From Prorocentrum cordatum (lineage: Eukaryota; Sar; Dinophyceae; Prorocentrales; Prorocentraceae), in contig CAUYUJ010004991.1 in NCBI GenBank assembly GCA_963575745.1, positions 345,006 through 409,005 of the forward strand: a DNA stretch of 64,000 nt, read 5' to 3'. Within the stretch, counting starts at the first letter, position 1; every line of letters starts with the position of its first letter. The translations under genes were made by a program, and so were the position numbers. The notes under the pieces are model-generated. The model searched no databases. It saw nothing but the letters and a program-made list of their open reading frames with translations, and was not told the DNA's origin. This document shows, in pieces, positions 1-11,965 of the stretch.

Positions 1-760
1 TAGGACGGCCTTTTGTGAAGTCTTCGAGCCGGCCCAGGCAACGCCGAGGGGGTCACCACCAGGGGGGTCGCCACCTGAGGAGGACGCCTCTGGACCCCCC
101 CTGGCTCCCAGAGCTTCTGAGAGCGTCCGGTGCCGTCCGGAAAGACTCCTCGGTCCTTGATCCTCGAGCCTCGATCCTCGGGAGGAGCTGGCGACCTCCC
201 TCGTGGTGACAGCCCCCTCGGCACTGCACAGCGCAGGCGTCTCGAGGCGCCCTCGGACGGGGCTCTCCTGGGGGGGGCGCCCGCCAGGAGAGGCCCCCGC
301 CTCGCACCGGGTGGTGCGGGCTGTCTTGCTGTGGCCCACGAGGCGGGCTCAACGGTACTGCGGTGCGCGTGCGGGGCTGGTCGATACTCGACTGGGCAGC
401 TGCGGGGGCAAACACCCGTACTCTAAACGTTCACTGCTATCCGCCACCGTGCCAGGAGGCACGGAGGATCAGTGTCCTCAGGTCGGGTGGAGCTGTCCGC
501 GCTGAACATTCGCATTGCTCTTGAGGGGCCCTGGGCCTCCTGATTCCGGACATTACTGGGCGCTGTTGGGCGCTCTTCTGGGGATGGCCGCATGACTTCT
601 CTGGAGGCCTCGGGAGCGTGGTTGGGAGTCCACGCTTCCCTAGACGGTGGCCCCACGGGGCTGTCCTGTGGCTCTCCTGGGAGGTTCTTGACTCTTGAAC
701 TTCGTTTGAGGCCCCTAGGGCCAACTCAAGAGGCCCAAATTTTGAAATTTGCTTTCCTAA
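1..760. other. Gene-poor stretch, faint dispersed repeat
   Basis: I see no gene. Short GC-rich motifs such as GATCCTCG and a GGAGGAGCTGGCGACC-like string recur within 1-220 and again, with similar spacing, around 53.6-54.1 kb. This points to an old dispersed repeat. The open frames here overlap on both strands and match nothing I recognise. Confidence 0.4.
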
Positions 761-799
761 CTAAGCTTGTGGCAAAAGGTTCGTACTGCCACGCCTGTT

Positions 800-1115
800 G
801 GTGAAGCCGGAATCTCTGTGCTGCAAGGACCCCAATTCTGGGCTTGATGAGACCATGCAAGTACAATCCCTGGAGCCAGTCGCAGCATCGCGTTGCCAGA
901 ACTCCACTCCAGGGACTGCTTCTTTCCATCTGGAGCAAACCCTCCAACGTTTGTTGCTCGTCGCTCGTCGTGCTGCCAAAGCTCCACTCCCGGGTTTGAC
1001 TTGGAACGTCCAGAGCCACCTCTCCAGCACTGGGTGCTTCGTGCCGCCAGAATTCAGCCCTGGGCCTGGTTCTGAGCGTGCAGAGCTAACCCTCCAGCGA
1101 TTGGTGCTCTTCATA
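800..1115. repeat. Degenerate tandem repeat, unit about 70 bp
   Basis: Three to four diverged units can be aligned by eye. Each contains a CCAGAACTCCACTCC-like block followed by a CCCTCCAGCGNTTGGTGCTC-like block. No coding function is suggested. Confidence 0.5.
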
Positions 1116-1140
1116 TCGCCCATACTCCCCTCCCGCCCTG

Positions 1141-1385
1141 CCTCCAGCACCGTCTCCAGCTCTAGCTCCAATTCCACCTCCAGCCCAGCTCAGCTTCAGC
1201 CCCAGCTCCAGCCCACCTCCAGCAACGCGGCTCCAGCCCCAGCTCCAACCCAACTCTAGCGGAGCTCCTGCTGAATTCCAGCACCACCCCCAGATCTGGC
1301 CCCACGTCCAGCTCCTGTCCAACTTGAGCTCCAGCTCCAGTCCTGGTTCAGCTCTAGCTCTGGTCCCAGCCCCAGCAGCCCCCCA
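1141..1385. repeat. AGCTCCAGCC-type minisatellite
   Basis: Short imperfect repeats of AGCTCCAGCCC and AGCTCCAA run through this segment. They make serine/proline-rich or leucine/glutamate-rich phantom frames on either strand. Confidence 0.65.
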
Positions 1386-1399
1386 AGACGGCCAATCAA

Positions 1400-1810
1400 G
1401 GCGACACACGACGGCCTCAAGATTGCCCCAGAGGATCCCAAGACGCTCCAAGAAGGCTCCAAGAGGTCCTCCAGGAGGGCCTCGAGATGCAATCATGATT
1501 GGTGTCCACGTGTTTCAACTGACTTTTGGATTCTCCCCTTTTGGTTCTAAGAGCGTCCAAGACGGCTCAGGAGGCTGTCAACATCAACCTGAGACGGCCG
1601 ACAAGGCTCCCAAGAGGGCCCCAAGACTGCCCAATAGGTCACCCAGACAGCTCCAAGACGGCTGTACGGGACCCAAAGAATCCAAGACTGTCCAGAGAGG
1701 CCCCCCAAACGGCCTCCGAACGCACCAGGCTGCCCAAGAACGCCCTCAACCGACCCCAAAGAGCCCAGCACTGCCCAAGAGGACCCCAAGAACCCCGCCC
1801 CAGAAAGCCT
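1400..1810. repeat. CAAGAYGGCYCC-type degenerate minisatellite
   Basis: Words such as CCAAGACGGCTCC, CCAAGAGGGCCCC and CCAAGACTGCCC follow each other with variable spacing. The same vocabulary occurs at 2985-3400 and 45600-46260, so this is a shared repeat type and not three unrelated low-complexity tracts. Confidence 0.6.
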
Positions 1811-2984
1811 CAAAACCAGAACATAACCACCAAAATGGCGCCACTACGATACCTGAGGGCTCCTCTCCAGTGTTCACCCAATGGCTTCTCGAACAGCTGG
1901 GGGAAGAGGCAGTCCACAAGCGTGGCGCCACTTTCGCTCGACGTTTCACACCACAAGCGCCTCCAAAAGGCGGGCGGGCGGCGTTGACTCGCCGAAGGCA
2001 TCTTGGATACTTCCTGGCACATCGTAGCGGGCAGAGAACGGTATAACATAAAGTTGTCCGCTGTGAGAGGAGGAGGGTAAGAGGGAGGCTGTCCCATATA
2101 GTAGGCACATTCGAGAAGGCATCCTGCTATGAGAGATCTAGGGACACATCATTCGTCGACTCTGAGCTTCGTGAGCTGCACAGGTTCTCTGCGGCCCCGC
2201 TGGGAGATAAGAAACTCTCGTGGGCCGCCAGTTGGCAGACAGATTTCTTCTTGAAGGTGCCTACGGTGACCCCCGTGGGGGCAAGCCAAGGTATCAACTT
2301 TCTAGCCGCCTTGGCACAAGCGTCCCCCACGGGGGATAGCTTTATGCCATCCTGTTCTCCGTCCCCCGAACATCACAAGTGCCTGCCGCGAGGGGCATGC
2401 TGCTCGTGCGCGCCGTGGCCGCTCAGGACTCTGGAATCGGTGCGGCTGCCGGGGGCGCTGCCAGACTGCGGCGTTCCCACGTGGGACGGGTGCCCCGATG
2501 CCTCAGACGGCGACGACGGCCACGAACCTGCGGTCGATAGCCTTGGGCGTACGAGAGACAATCGCAGTCTTTTCTTCGATGGCCCTCTTGGGGACGCAGG
2601 GCTGCGAAGCGAGCTGCTGGACTTCTGTCTTGTGTGCGTTTTGTGCTGTCATCTTCTTGTGTGTCTCTTGTGTATCCAGTCCTGTCTCTATCATACAGCC
2701 AAAACGTGTATCACGGATGGGTGGCAAGGACGCAAGACGCAAGATCCTTTGAGGCCGAAGTTGGACTTTTTTTGGCGGCGGGCGACCAGTGAAAACGGCA
2801 AAGGACGGGCCAAGGGTACCCTAGACGAAGGCGCGCGTCCTTACTAGACGCGGTGACTGTATTGTCTATCGGGGGGCCCGACCATGAACAATCCCCTGGG
2901 GAGGGTCCCTTGACCTTCCTGGCCGCTCTATGTTGCCCCAAGATTCCAAACGGTGACGCCACAGCACGACCAGCAGGGCTCAAG
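1811..2984. other. No recognised gene
   Basis: An open frame at 2251-2847 (plus) would give a cysteine-rich protein of 198 residues. The minus strand is open for 79 residues at 2503-2742. Neither resembles a family I know and the overlap prevents a choice. A small palindrome built on CCCCCGTGGGGG occurs near 2270-2335. Confidence 0.3.
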
Positions 2985-3400
2985 AGGCTTGGAAGATCCC
3001 CGAATCCCACAAATCTTCCAAATCCTCAGAGGGCCCCAAACATCCCCAAATCCCAAACATCGAAAACACCCAAATCCCAAACATCTAAAGATAACCCCAG
3101 ATTCCCGGAGGCTCCGAAGAGAACCCCGAAATCCCCGAACGGCCGAAGATGGCCCCACGACGCCTCTACAGGGTCCTCGAGGCTGCCCCACACAGCCCGA
3201 GGGTGGCCCCCAAACGCGACAGCATGCCGGCGACATCGCCCAGGTTGACTCAACAAGGCCACTAGATGGCCACAAGATGGGCCCAAGAGGCCTCAAGACT
3301 GCTCCAAGCTATTGCCCGAACATGGACCCAGAGGCCCCAAGATGCCTGGCCGAACCACTGCTTCGACATAGCCACAAGATGACTCAACCTGGGCGACTGG
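2985..3400. repeat. CAAGA/CCCAAA-type degenerate minisatellite
   Basis: This is a second cluster of the CAAGANGGCC vocabulary, preceded by short AAATCCCAAACATC-like repeats at 3035-3100. No gene is supported. Confidence 0.55.
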
Positions 3401-3714
3401 CGGCAAAGGACTCGTAAGAGGGAGGTGCACTCCTGACCCCTTCTCTCCCTCCGCCTCGCCCGTCTGCTCTCGCTTGGCCCCGTTGTAGTTTGCGCCGCGG
3501 GCGTTCCTCGAGCCCCTCCTGGCCCCTGGCTGGCTCGTGGGCCCCCCCCCCTGTGCCGATCCCTTCTCCTCTGGGCCTGGCTCCTCAAAGCCAGGCCACT
3601 CCTTGGTCCTTGGTCCGCCTCTGCCTCCTCGTTCTCCCCACCCCCATCCTCCGTTGGCATGCCTTGGCCTTGCAGCCGCTGTGTCCCTCTTCCTCTCCTT
3701 CTCATCTACCCTCT

Positions 3715-4185
3715 TGTTCCTCCTCCTTCTCCTCCCTCCTCCCCCTCCTCCTCCTCCTCCTTTTCCTCCTCCTCCTCCTCCACCTCCTCCTCCTCCTGCT
3801 CCTCCCGCTTCTCCCCCTCCTCCTCCTCCTCCTCCTCCTCCTCCTCCTCCTCGTCCTCCTCCTCCTCCTCCCCCTCCCTCTCCCTCTCCCCCTCCCCCTC
3901 CCCCTCGCCCTCCTCCTTTCTCGCCCTCGCTCTCCGACTCCTCCTTCTCTTCCTGCTCCTACCTCCAGAGACACTTGTCGGGGTGGGGAAGGAAACCAAG
4001 GAGAATGCGTCGTCCTCTGCCTCTGCCTCCTCCTCCTCTCCCTCCCTCGCTCCTTGCGTCCCCCTTCTCTCCTCCTCCCTCCCTTCTCCACCTCTTCCTC
4101 CTTCTCCTCTCCCCTGTCCTACTGCTCCCTCGGCTCCCTCGTCTTCTTCTTCCTCCTCCTCCTCCTCCTCTCTGGCGCGCCCCCC
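3715..4185 (+). repeat. (TCC)n array, interrupted
   Basis: This is a polypyrimidine tract of TCC triplets with C-rich and CTT interruptions. All six frames stay open and encode only Pro/Leu/Ser or Glu/Gly/Arg runs, so the long frames here are not genes. Confidence 0.9.
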
Positions 4186-4229
4186 CGAGGAGAGGAAGCG
4201 CGTGTGGAGAGGAGGAACGATGAGGAGCA

Positions 4230-5105
4230 GGGTCAGCGCAAACCTAGGACACATAACCAACGCTGCAATACACCCTCCCGTCCCAAGTCCCCCCCCTTTA
4301 AAAAGTCCCCAGACGCAGTACTACCCCCCCTTGAAAGACTAGTTGCCCCATGGGCCTGCCACTCATGCGAGATCACCCTTTGAAGAAGGAGCTGCCCTGA
4401 TGCCTCTGGCAACAAGAACTGCGAGGAGGTGCGGTAGTGCAGCTCAAAGAGGGCAGCAAATCCACCCCCATAATGATCACCCCGACACGCGAAGCCGTTT
4501 AACAAACGCACCCACAGAGGGAATCGAACAGGGCAGGGCTGTTTAGTACACGCCCAGGGCCGTTCAGTAAACGCCAATCGTCGGGTCTGGGTGGCTTTTC
4601 CTCCCTTGAATGATGGATCCAGCGAGGACCCCGTTCTAAACGCGACCGCCCTGCATCCATGTAACTTGTCTCCGGTTTTGGGCTAACGGTCGGACTGCAC
4701 GAGGAGGCTGACGCGAGGTCTCCATTATGACAGCGACCTGCTCTCATCCGAATAACTACTGGGCGCTGCGAATACGAATGTATACGGCGCAACAGCGAGA
4801 ACAAGACTTTGGAACCTAGCCGCCCTCAACCCGTGTAATTTTTGGGAACTTCCAAAATAAATGTCCGCAACGCTCAGACGATAACACCACTTTGAAAACC
4901 ACCCGCAAACCCCATCCGTATAGCCAGTGGGGCAATCCGGACGCATCTGCGAGGCGCCAGGGCAATAATCACATAGAAAACGGGCCGCCTTCCATCTGGG
5001 TAGCTGAGGGGTCAAACTTCGGGGTCACAAGCGGCGAGGACTCGAAACGTCCGGCCCGCCCTACAGACACGTCTGGTGGTGCGACGAGGAAAAGTTATTC
5101 GTATA
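4230..5105 (-). repeat. Composite module copy 0 (degenerate, minus orientation)
   Basis: At 4256-4290 the sequence resembles the spacer start of the 57.3-kb copy (AACGNTGCARTACACCCTCC). From about 4790 there are decayed copies of the 81-bp tandem unit. At 5025-5090 the reverse complement of the module's cap is present, with its AGGGCGGGCC core and TCGCAC. It abuts copy 1. Confidence 0.55.
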
Positions 5106-5117
5106 AAACATGGAGCA

Positions 5118-5459
5118 GATGGAGAAGGAGGCTAAGGAGGAGGCGGAGGAGGAGAAGGAGGAGGACGAGGGGGAGGACGAGGGAGGAGGAGGAGGAGGAG
5201 GAGGAGGAGAAGGAGGAGGAGGAGGAGAAGGAGGAGGAGGAGGAGGGGGAGGAGGAGGAGGAGGAGGAGGAGGAGGACGAGGGGGAGGAGGAGAAGCGGG
5301 AGGAGCAGGAGGAGGAGGAGGAGGAGCAGGAGGACGAGGGGGAGGGGGAGGATGAGGAGAGAGGGAGGAGGACGAGAAGGAGGAGGGGGATGAAGAAACG
5401 AGAAGGAGGCAGAAGAGGGAGCAGAGAGGAGGAGGAAAGAGGAGGAGGAGGAGGAGGAC
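5118..5459 (-). repeat. (GGA)n array
   Basis: This polypurine tract of GGA/GAG triplets forms one flank of composite module copy 1. It is open in all frames and non-coding by composition. Confidence 0.9.
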
Positions 5460-5764
5460 CAGTGTAAACCCACGGGGCATCAACGATGTTGGAATAAGCC
5501 CTCCCTCCAAGCTCCCTCTTCATATGCCCCTACAGCGGTTCATTTTTTCTGAGAGAACTGCCATGTTGGAAAACAACTGTTTTCCAAGACCCTGAAGCAT
5601 GCCAAAACATTGTTCTCGGGATTCGAACGCCACGGATCAACCTGACTGTTGCGTCTTGACGCTTCTGAATTGTGCCAAGACGCCATTCCTGGACACCGCG
5701 AATCAACATAGCTTGTACACCCTCATAAGCCTGAAACCTGCCAAAACACCATTCCTGGTCCGTT

Positions 5765-6045
5765 GATCATGGGAACCCGTGAAACTCTTGCAGCATTCAG
5801 CACGAATGTGCGCGGCGCTAAAGCGAGAACCACATTTTGAAAACGACTCGCCCTCAATCCGTGAAACTCTTGAAATTTTTGTAAACGAATGTGCGCGGCG
5901 CTAAGGCGAGAACCACATTTTGAAAACGACTCGCCCTCAATCCGTGAAACTCTTGCAATTGTTAGAACGAATGTGCGCGGCGCTAAGGCGAGAACCACAT
6001 TTTGAAACCGACTCGCCCTCAATCCGTGAAACCCTTGCAAACTTG
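5765..6045 (-). repeat. 81-bp tandem array
   Basis: Consecutive units share GCGCGGCGCTAAGGCGAGAA, CCACATTTTGAAAACGAC and CAATCCGTGAAACTCTTG. The spacing between identical anchors is about 81 bp. Units are contiguous, with no unique spacers. Confidence 0.85.
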
Positions 6046-6110
6046 TAGGATGAGGATGAGGATGAGGAGGATGATGAGGAGGAGGAAGAGGAGGAAGAGG
6101 AGGAGGAATA

Positions 6111-7072
6111 GGAAACCGTCTCCCTCGTTGACTCCTGTATACGTCCGCCGTTTTTCGTGTATCATCGCCTGCCCATCTGGTGCGGCTCGACCGAAGGGCG
6201 GCCCGATCGGTCGACGCCAGAGCCGAAGACGATCATCGACAACACGCACGAGGCGATGAGGATCGCGTCCGTATTCGGCTTCACCTGTTGAGGCTGCCCA
6301 ACTGGGGCTGGAGGATCGCAAAGCGTCGCCGATGCATGGGCGACGCCAGGACGGAGGATCGGGCTCTGGATCGAACGACGCTGCCGATGCGTCGTCGATG
6401 CGGTGCGACCCTCCGACCCCATCTCCTCCAGCCCCATCTGTGGGCCAGGGGGAGACGAAAGGGGTCCAGATATTAGTTAAAGCTTGTGGATGTGCGCAGA
6501 CAGCCCTCCGAGGCTGTCCTTCTCCTTCACTTATGACGACCCCATCGAGGCAACTCAACACGAAAAGCGCAAGCTTCCCAACTGATAGGAAGGGCACTCC
6601 ACATTGTAACAAAACACCCAGGAGGGGGAGGACAAATAACACAGCGGCACAGCAATGCAGAGGAAGCCGGGAACGAAAACTACCCTCGGGTCAATCCCGT
6701 CTGGCCTCAGCAGGCCTCTTGAACAATCCAGGGCAATCTCAACATCCTGGCGACGCCTCCGGCGGCGCACCTTGGGCGGTCCGCGCCCGAGGAGCTGGAC
6801 CACAACAGGACCCCTGGTCTCCTTGGGGTGACTGTCGAGGCCAGCCGGGACCACCTCGGGGGGCCGTCTGTGCGCAACTCCGAACCTTACCAGCCCCCAA
6901 CCTTCTTGGCCACGACGGCGTATTTTTCCTCGTTTTGGGGACGCTGGAAGCCCGTCTCAGGCCCCAAGACATCGAAAGGAACGACCACGGACACTGCACA
7001 CTGCCGCCGCTTCCGCGAGCTCCTGGGATGTCCAGCGATGGACATCTTGTGTAAATCACGCTAGACTGCCCC
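6111..7072. other. No gene; hairpin-rich GATCG/GATGC segment
   Basis: Between 6180 and 6430 there are repeated short palindromic words (GCATCGCCGATGC, GGAGGATCG, GCGACGC). They resemble the inverted-repeat motif at 62148-62290. The rest, to 7072, shows no gene I can support. Confidence 0.4.
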
Positions 7073-7252
7073 TACAGTAGAGGCCAGTCCACAAGAAACC
7101 TTCCCAAAGAAACCGAACCCTGGAACCCCAGGACGTCCATTGATTTTTGGTGTGGGCACGTCAAGTACTCCACAGCAAAACCATCGAAACCCAAGAAACC
7201 CAGGGCACCCTGGAGGCAAGCAGGGCGTTTCTTGGCATGGGTCTCCACTGTA
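7073..7252. mobile_element. MITE-like element M2, copy a
   Basis: The 180-bp element begins TACAGTAGAGGCC and ends GGTCTCCACTGTA, which are inverted repeats. It is collinear with 16139-16318 and 44290-44469 (shared AAACCCAGGGCACCCTGG and GGCATGGGTCTCCACTGTA). TA-CAGT ends with TA flanks are typical of Tc1/mariner-type elements; that assignment is inference. Confidence 0.8.
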
Positions 7253-7795
7253 CCCGAACACTTCCGTGAGCTCCAGGGAGGTCCAGCGGCGTAACGTCTT
7301 GCGCGGAGGAAGCTCGGCTTCCCCTCCCTGGGCGCTCCGCCTGCGCAACAAATCGCCGCTCGAGCGAGCCCCTGGGAGCTCCAGCAGGATGTCGTCTTAC
7401 CCCTGCATTTCATTTTCTGCCGGGGCCGCCTCATGTACGTTTCGGGGGGCGCGCAGTGAGGAAGTTCCTCATGTAGATTGCAGAAAAAAAGGGAACGCGC
7501 CCTCTCTCACATGAGAATCCGTCTTTGGGTGAGCCTATTGATGTTGCCACTTGTTGTGCATGCGTTGGGTACGTTCCTTTGTACTTGACGATCCTGGTGC
7601 CCGGGGAGGGCCCAGGAATCCGAAACCTGCGGAAAACCTCCAAGATTCATGGCGAACGATTTGGGGGCCAGAAGACGACCTCCAGACCTATCAAGGGTGC
7701 TTGCCAAAAACAATTTTGTAAGGCATCCGGCCGTGGCGATGAGAGGCCCCCGGGAGGCCCTCGAATGGCGAACAGCGCCCAAAAGCCTGGACAAG
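7253..7795. other. No recognised gene
   Basis: Intervening sequence with only short overlapping open frames. No repeat family was recognised. Confidence 0.3.
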
Positions 7796-7940
7796 TGCGG
7801 TCCACTACTCGCAAAGTGACTACTCGCAAATGGCCTGGATCCGCCGCGAGGGGTTTACGATCCATTACACAGAGGAAGGCATGCTTTCTTTCGGACGTTT
7901 GCGAGTAATTAGGCATTTTGCGAGCAGTAGAATGCGCTCG
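7796..7940. mobile_element. MITE-like element M7, copy a
   Basis: The left end has TCCACTACTCGCAAAGTG and the right end has TTTTGCGAGCAGTAGAATGC, which pair as imperfect inverted repeats. The interior (GCAAATGGCC, CCGCCGCG, ACACAGAGGA) matches 15364-15514. Confidence 0.65.
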
Positions 7941-9239
7941 GCCCTCTGCTTCACCGTGACCGATCGCCCTGAGCATCCAGAGGGTGCCGGAGCGCCCGGC
8001 CGCTGCGAGGTGCTGGCCGTCGGCCGTGATGACGTGAAACTGCATCTCTGGGCCCGGCTCGGCCAGCAGCCTCACCTTGGCCTGGGGCGAGCCCAGACCC
8101 AAAGCTTGAACCTGACGTGCTCGACCACCCACGAAGCCCGCTGCGCGAGAGTGCCCCCGCGCCCGCCTCCCCCTCCGCGGCCGCCCTCCCGCTCTCCTCC
8201 CCTCTTTCAGGTGTTGCTACAAGTGCCGATGGCCCAATGTGCTCCCAGCTCTTCGCTCCATTTTGGACCCCCTGGGGCCCTATGGGCCTCGTGATGGGGT
8301 GCCCTGGAGGCCGTCTGGGCATCCCCGAGAATCCTGGCGGCACCTTGGGCCAGGGGTACTTCCGGCAACACCCGACTCTTGCATGCGGGTGAATTCGCGA
8401 CGCCGCGTCCCGGTCTCGCCCGGACGCGCGTGCGGACTGCCTCTGCCGCGCTGCGACGTAAAAAATGTTCGATCATCGGCTCCCTGTTGCCCATCAGTGT
8501 TTGGCGGGTTCTGTGGCGGTCTCTGGCGTGAAATCTGGAAAACGGCGTTTGACGAAACGCCCATACCAAGCACCTGATGAACATCCAGGCGTCGCGAGCA
8601 AGACAACACATTGTCCGTTGTTTTTATTGACATGTTTGGCGTTTTGCTGTTGTTGCTGCTTGCTGCCTTTCATGCTGGGCCCGCGGAGACCTGTTTCGTA
8701 CCCCAAAGTCATAGAAACCAGCCCGGGATGAAAACACTTTTGGCGTAGGCGGCTAGGCAGGGGTCGTCTGCGCTTGCGGAAGCAGCCAACTAAACGGGGG
8801 CACCGTTGTAGCGAATTGGCCAGCATGCAAGAGGGGGTCGAGGGACGGAGCGGGCGGCCGCAGGGGGGGAGGAGGAAGAGAGGGCCACTCAGGGGGAACG
8901 GATCACTCCCTGGGTGTGCTGGCGCGGCCAGACCCGCCGGCGGGGACTGAGGCGGCTGCTGCGCTGGCAAACGGGATGAAAACACAGCCCCGGGACGGGG
9001 TGGAGAGATCGGGGGGCCCATGGCACGAAAAAGACGCGGCGTCGGATGTCTGGAGCCCTGGGAGGCATGGGGCTTGAAACTTGAGCACCCTGTGGTTCAA
9101 CATCCGAGCTTCTGGGCGACAGGGTCGAATCCCTTGGCTCAAAGACAAAGCCCAGCTGGATGATGCTCTGGGAAGAACGGCGAATCACATCTACAAGCGG
9201 CGACTTCACACAATCATTATTGATGACGGACAACACGGT
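7941..9239. other. No recognised gene; short dispersed repeat at 8405-8470
   Basis: The segment around 8405-8470 (TGCGGACTGCCTCTG, CGCTGCGACGTAA) recurs at about 42615-42680. The remainder holds overlapping open frames on both strands with no recognised motifs. Confidence 0.35.
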
Positions 9240-9450
9240 TGGGCTCCAAGCGCATGCTGAAACGCACATCGACATATACACATATACACAGCTGTACGCA
9301 TGCACGCGTGCGCACGTACAGGTTAGCACTTAAACGTCGACGACGCATACAGACTCATATTGTCAGCACACATACATACGTATACACGCGCACACCTGCA
9401 CAAGCCATACTGACACACGAATGCGCACACTTACTACTATTTTTGGGCGG
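9240..9450. repeat. Cryptic CA/CATA simple sequence
   Basis: Irregular runs of ACACATATACACA and GCACGCGTGCGCACG make up this tract. No gene is visible. Confidence 0.55.
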
Positions 9451-10370
9451 GTGTTGTGTGTGTTTCTCTCCGACGCGACAATCACTCGACTCGGCGGTGC
9501 ACACAAAATAGGGATGGACGCGCGGGACACCAGATTTGCCCCCTTTGAATCTTCGGGCTCTCTTGGGTCATCTTGAAGCCTTTTCGGTCCGCGTTGGGGT
9601 AGTCTTGGGGGCCTCTTCGGCGGACTCGGGCGCCTGGAAGACCAAAGACACGGATGCCTCCAAATCATGTACCAAACCTAGAGACAACCAATCGGTTAGG
9701 TGTTCAAGGGGCCTCTTGTGGTTGCCTTAGGGTGTTTTGTAAGCTTCTGACGCCGCTTGGGGCTTCCGTGAGACCGTTCGGGCGCCCTCCGGGCTGCTTT
9801 GGGCATGTGGTCGAGGCCCACCCGGGATGTCCAGGAGGCCTAGAAACGAGGAGACACTCTGCAGGGGCGCCCAGGATGTCCAGGGGCCCGAACTTCTAGT
9901 TGGGAGGGTGTCACTTGTGCGGGGGTCCTGGCCTTTTGGTGTCACGGGCCTTGTAAGCAGAATGCGCATAAGAACTTTGTATGCATGTGCATGTGCACGA
10001 ACGACCCCACAAGAACTGGCAGGAATGCCCATAAAAACCCATATTCATACAATCCAGACTTCAAACACATACGCACGCCATGCAAGCTTCTATTATAATC
10101 CAGACGTGGGGACACCATTCTTCTGAATGGGGTAGGATCTCCAGTATTGCTCGTTTTCGCTAGCCTGTTTTGTAAAGCGGTTCAGCTTTTCTACCGCAGC
10201 CCCGTAGCAATTCCAGCGCCGATCCGAGAAATCCGCGCGGACCTCCGAGTTTTTATGCTTATGTCACTGTTCGTTCCCCTAGGAGCAGCATCTTGGGCGG
10301 CAAAGGCCGACGATGGGCATCTACGGGATGTCTGCACATGCACGTTGCCTTGACCTCTCTTTCGGACCCT
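9451..10370. other. No recognised gene
   Basis: Only short open frames, without motifs. A small cryptic CA-rich patch lies near 9980-10080. Confidence 0.3.
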
Positions 10371-10744
10371 TGTTGGACCCCTGGTGCCTCCCCGTCCTCC
10401 TCCTCCTCCTCCTCCTCCTCCTCCCTCCTCCTCCTCCTCCTCCCCCTCCTCCTCCTCCTCCCTCCTCCTCCTCCTCCTCCCCCTCCTCCTCCTCCTCCTC
10501 CTCCTCCTCCTCCTCCTCCTCCTCCTCCTCCTCCTCCTCCTCCTCCTCCTCCTCCTCCTCCTCCTCCTCCTCCTCCTCCTCCTCCTCCTCCTCCTCCTCC
10601 TCCTCCTCCTCCTCACCTCCTCTCCTCCTCCTCCTCCACCTCCTCCTCCTCTCCTCCTCCCCTCCTCCTCCTCCTCCTCCTCCTCCTCCTCCTCCTCCTC
10701 CTCCTCCTCCTCCTCCTCGTTGGACCCCCGGTGCCTCCCCGTCG
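10371..10744 (+). repeat. (TCC)n array between 26-bp direct repeats
   Basis: The array at 10394-10718 is nearly pure TCC in its middle part. It is bracketed by two copies of a 26-bp sequence (GTTGGACCCC..., GGTGCCTCCCCGTC) starting near 10371 and 10719, so the expansion sits inside a short duplication. Confidence 0.85.
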
Positions 10745-11340
10745 TGGACGAGGACGCACTCGTTGGGGCTGCTGCCGGCCTCCAGGGTGGCGAAAAAGGT
10801 TCTGCCGTGTCCGTATATCTTCATGCTGCCCCGCGTGTGGACCTCAACGATCACACGAGGCCTCAGCGTCCCACCGGCCCCCCCCGCTGTTCAGCACGGT
10901 CTGGTCTCCGCACCGATCGCGATGGAGATCGACTAGTGGGCCGATCTCCTGCGAAGAAGCCCCCTCTCCTGCTCTTCCCCTCTCCTCCTCCTCTCCTCCT
11001 CCTCCTCTCCTCCCGCCTTCTCCCTCCTCCTCCTCCTCCTCCTGCCTCTTCCGTCCTCTCTCCTCGTCCTTCTCCCCCTCAATCCTCTCCTCCTTCTCCT
11101 CCTCCTCCTGGACCTCCTCCTCCTCCAGCCGCCTCAGATGAGCAGGCGCTGGTGCCCGGAAACCTCCATAATTACACAATGCTCTCCTCTCCTTTGATGA
11201 CGTCTGGAAGCTGTTCGGCCCCTCTCCGCGCACTGTCTTTTTACACACAGGATTCCCAACATTTGGGTTATCGCTTAGTTTTTTTTTTAGTTTTTCGTTT
11301 TTGTTTTGTTGTTTTTTGTTCAAAATGTTGATCTCGCTGA
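10745..11340 (+). other. Second (TCC)n tract and unique flank
   Basis: An interrupted TCC tract runs from 10975 to 11130. The following 11195-11260 (CTCCGCGCACTGTCTTT, ACACAGGA) is shared with 36540-36590, where it also follows a TCC tract. No gene is supported. Confidence 0.45.
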
Positions 11341-11505
11341 AGCGCTGGCCTCATTTTTGGGCTTCCGCTCGTTCCGAATCGTGCTCCCGCTGCAGCGCTG
11401 GCCTCATTTCCGCGCTTCCACTTATTCCGAATCGTGCTCCGGCTGCAGCGCTGGCTTCATTTCCGCGCTTCCGCTCGTTCCGAATCGTGCTCCCGCTGCA
11501 GCGCT
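11341..11505. repeat. Tandem repeat, unit about 60 bp, three copies
   Basis: Three successive units share GCGCTGGCCTCATTT, CGCTTCC and CGAATCGTGCTCCCGCTGCA. Fragments of the same unit appear near 36640-36700. Confidence 0.8.
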
Positions 11506-11517
11506 GGCGTCACTATT

Positions 11518-11820
11518 TCCAGTGCCATGCCACGGCGTTCGATCCAATGCTATGTGCTGTTCCGCTATGCGATGCCATGCCTTCAGCTGCAATGCTAGGA
11601 GATGCAGTGCTTGACTACGCAGTGCCACGCCATGCAATGCCATGCTACGCTTTGATCTTCAACGCCATGCTATGCCATGTTCTGTGCCGCTGTGCGATGC
11701 CATTCTCTGCGTTGCAATGCTTTGCGATGCAATCGTTCACTACGCAACGCCACACCATGCTATGACATACCACGCTCTGCCGTTCTCTTCTACGCACGTC
11801 TATGCCGTGCTCTACGATGC
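11518..11820. repeat. GCAATGCCATGC-type degenerate minisatellite
   Basis: Irregular repeats of GCNATGC words (TGCGATGCCATGC, TGCAATGCTA) run for about 300 bp. The open frames here are methionine/cysteine-rich phantoms. Confidence 0.7.
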
Positions 11821-11965
11821 ATCGCGCACCCTCTCGGGATCATTGCCCTGCTCGGCATCCGACTGTGCGAATAGAGAGGAGATCTACGCTATGGTACGGG
11901 GTGGGAGGGAAGGGTAGGACGTCAGGTACGACGCGAGCGCACCTAGCTTCTCTTCCCCGCTCCCC

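Larger units (their letters stand above)
5105..6110 (-). repeat. Composite module copy 1 (minus orientation)
   Basis: The order on the plus strand is a (GGA)n array (5118-5459), a spacer of about 300 bp, then about four units of the 81-bp tandem repeat read in reverse (5765-6045). Each unit has CAATCCGTGAAACTCTTG and GCGCGGCGCTAAGGCGAGAA. A GAGGAT/GAG tract (6046-6110) ends it. The same modular order in reverse complement is found at 16.9, 32.6 and 37.1 kb. Confidence 0.85.

Noticed and set aside
2251-2847. 198-residue cysteine-rich open frame
   Set aside because: No recognised motif, and the opposite strand is also open. I cannot support a gene.
9115-9145. tRNA-like GGTCGAATCCC string
   Set aside because: No acceptor stem, D-arm or anticodon arm can be drawn around it.
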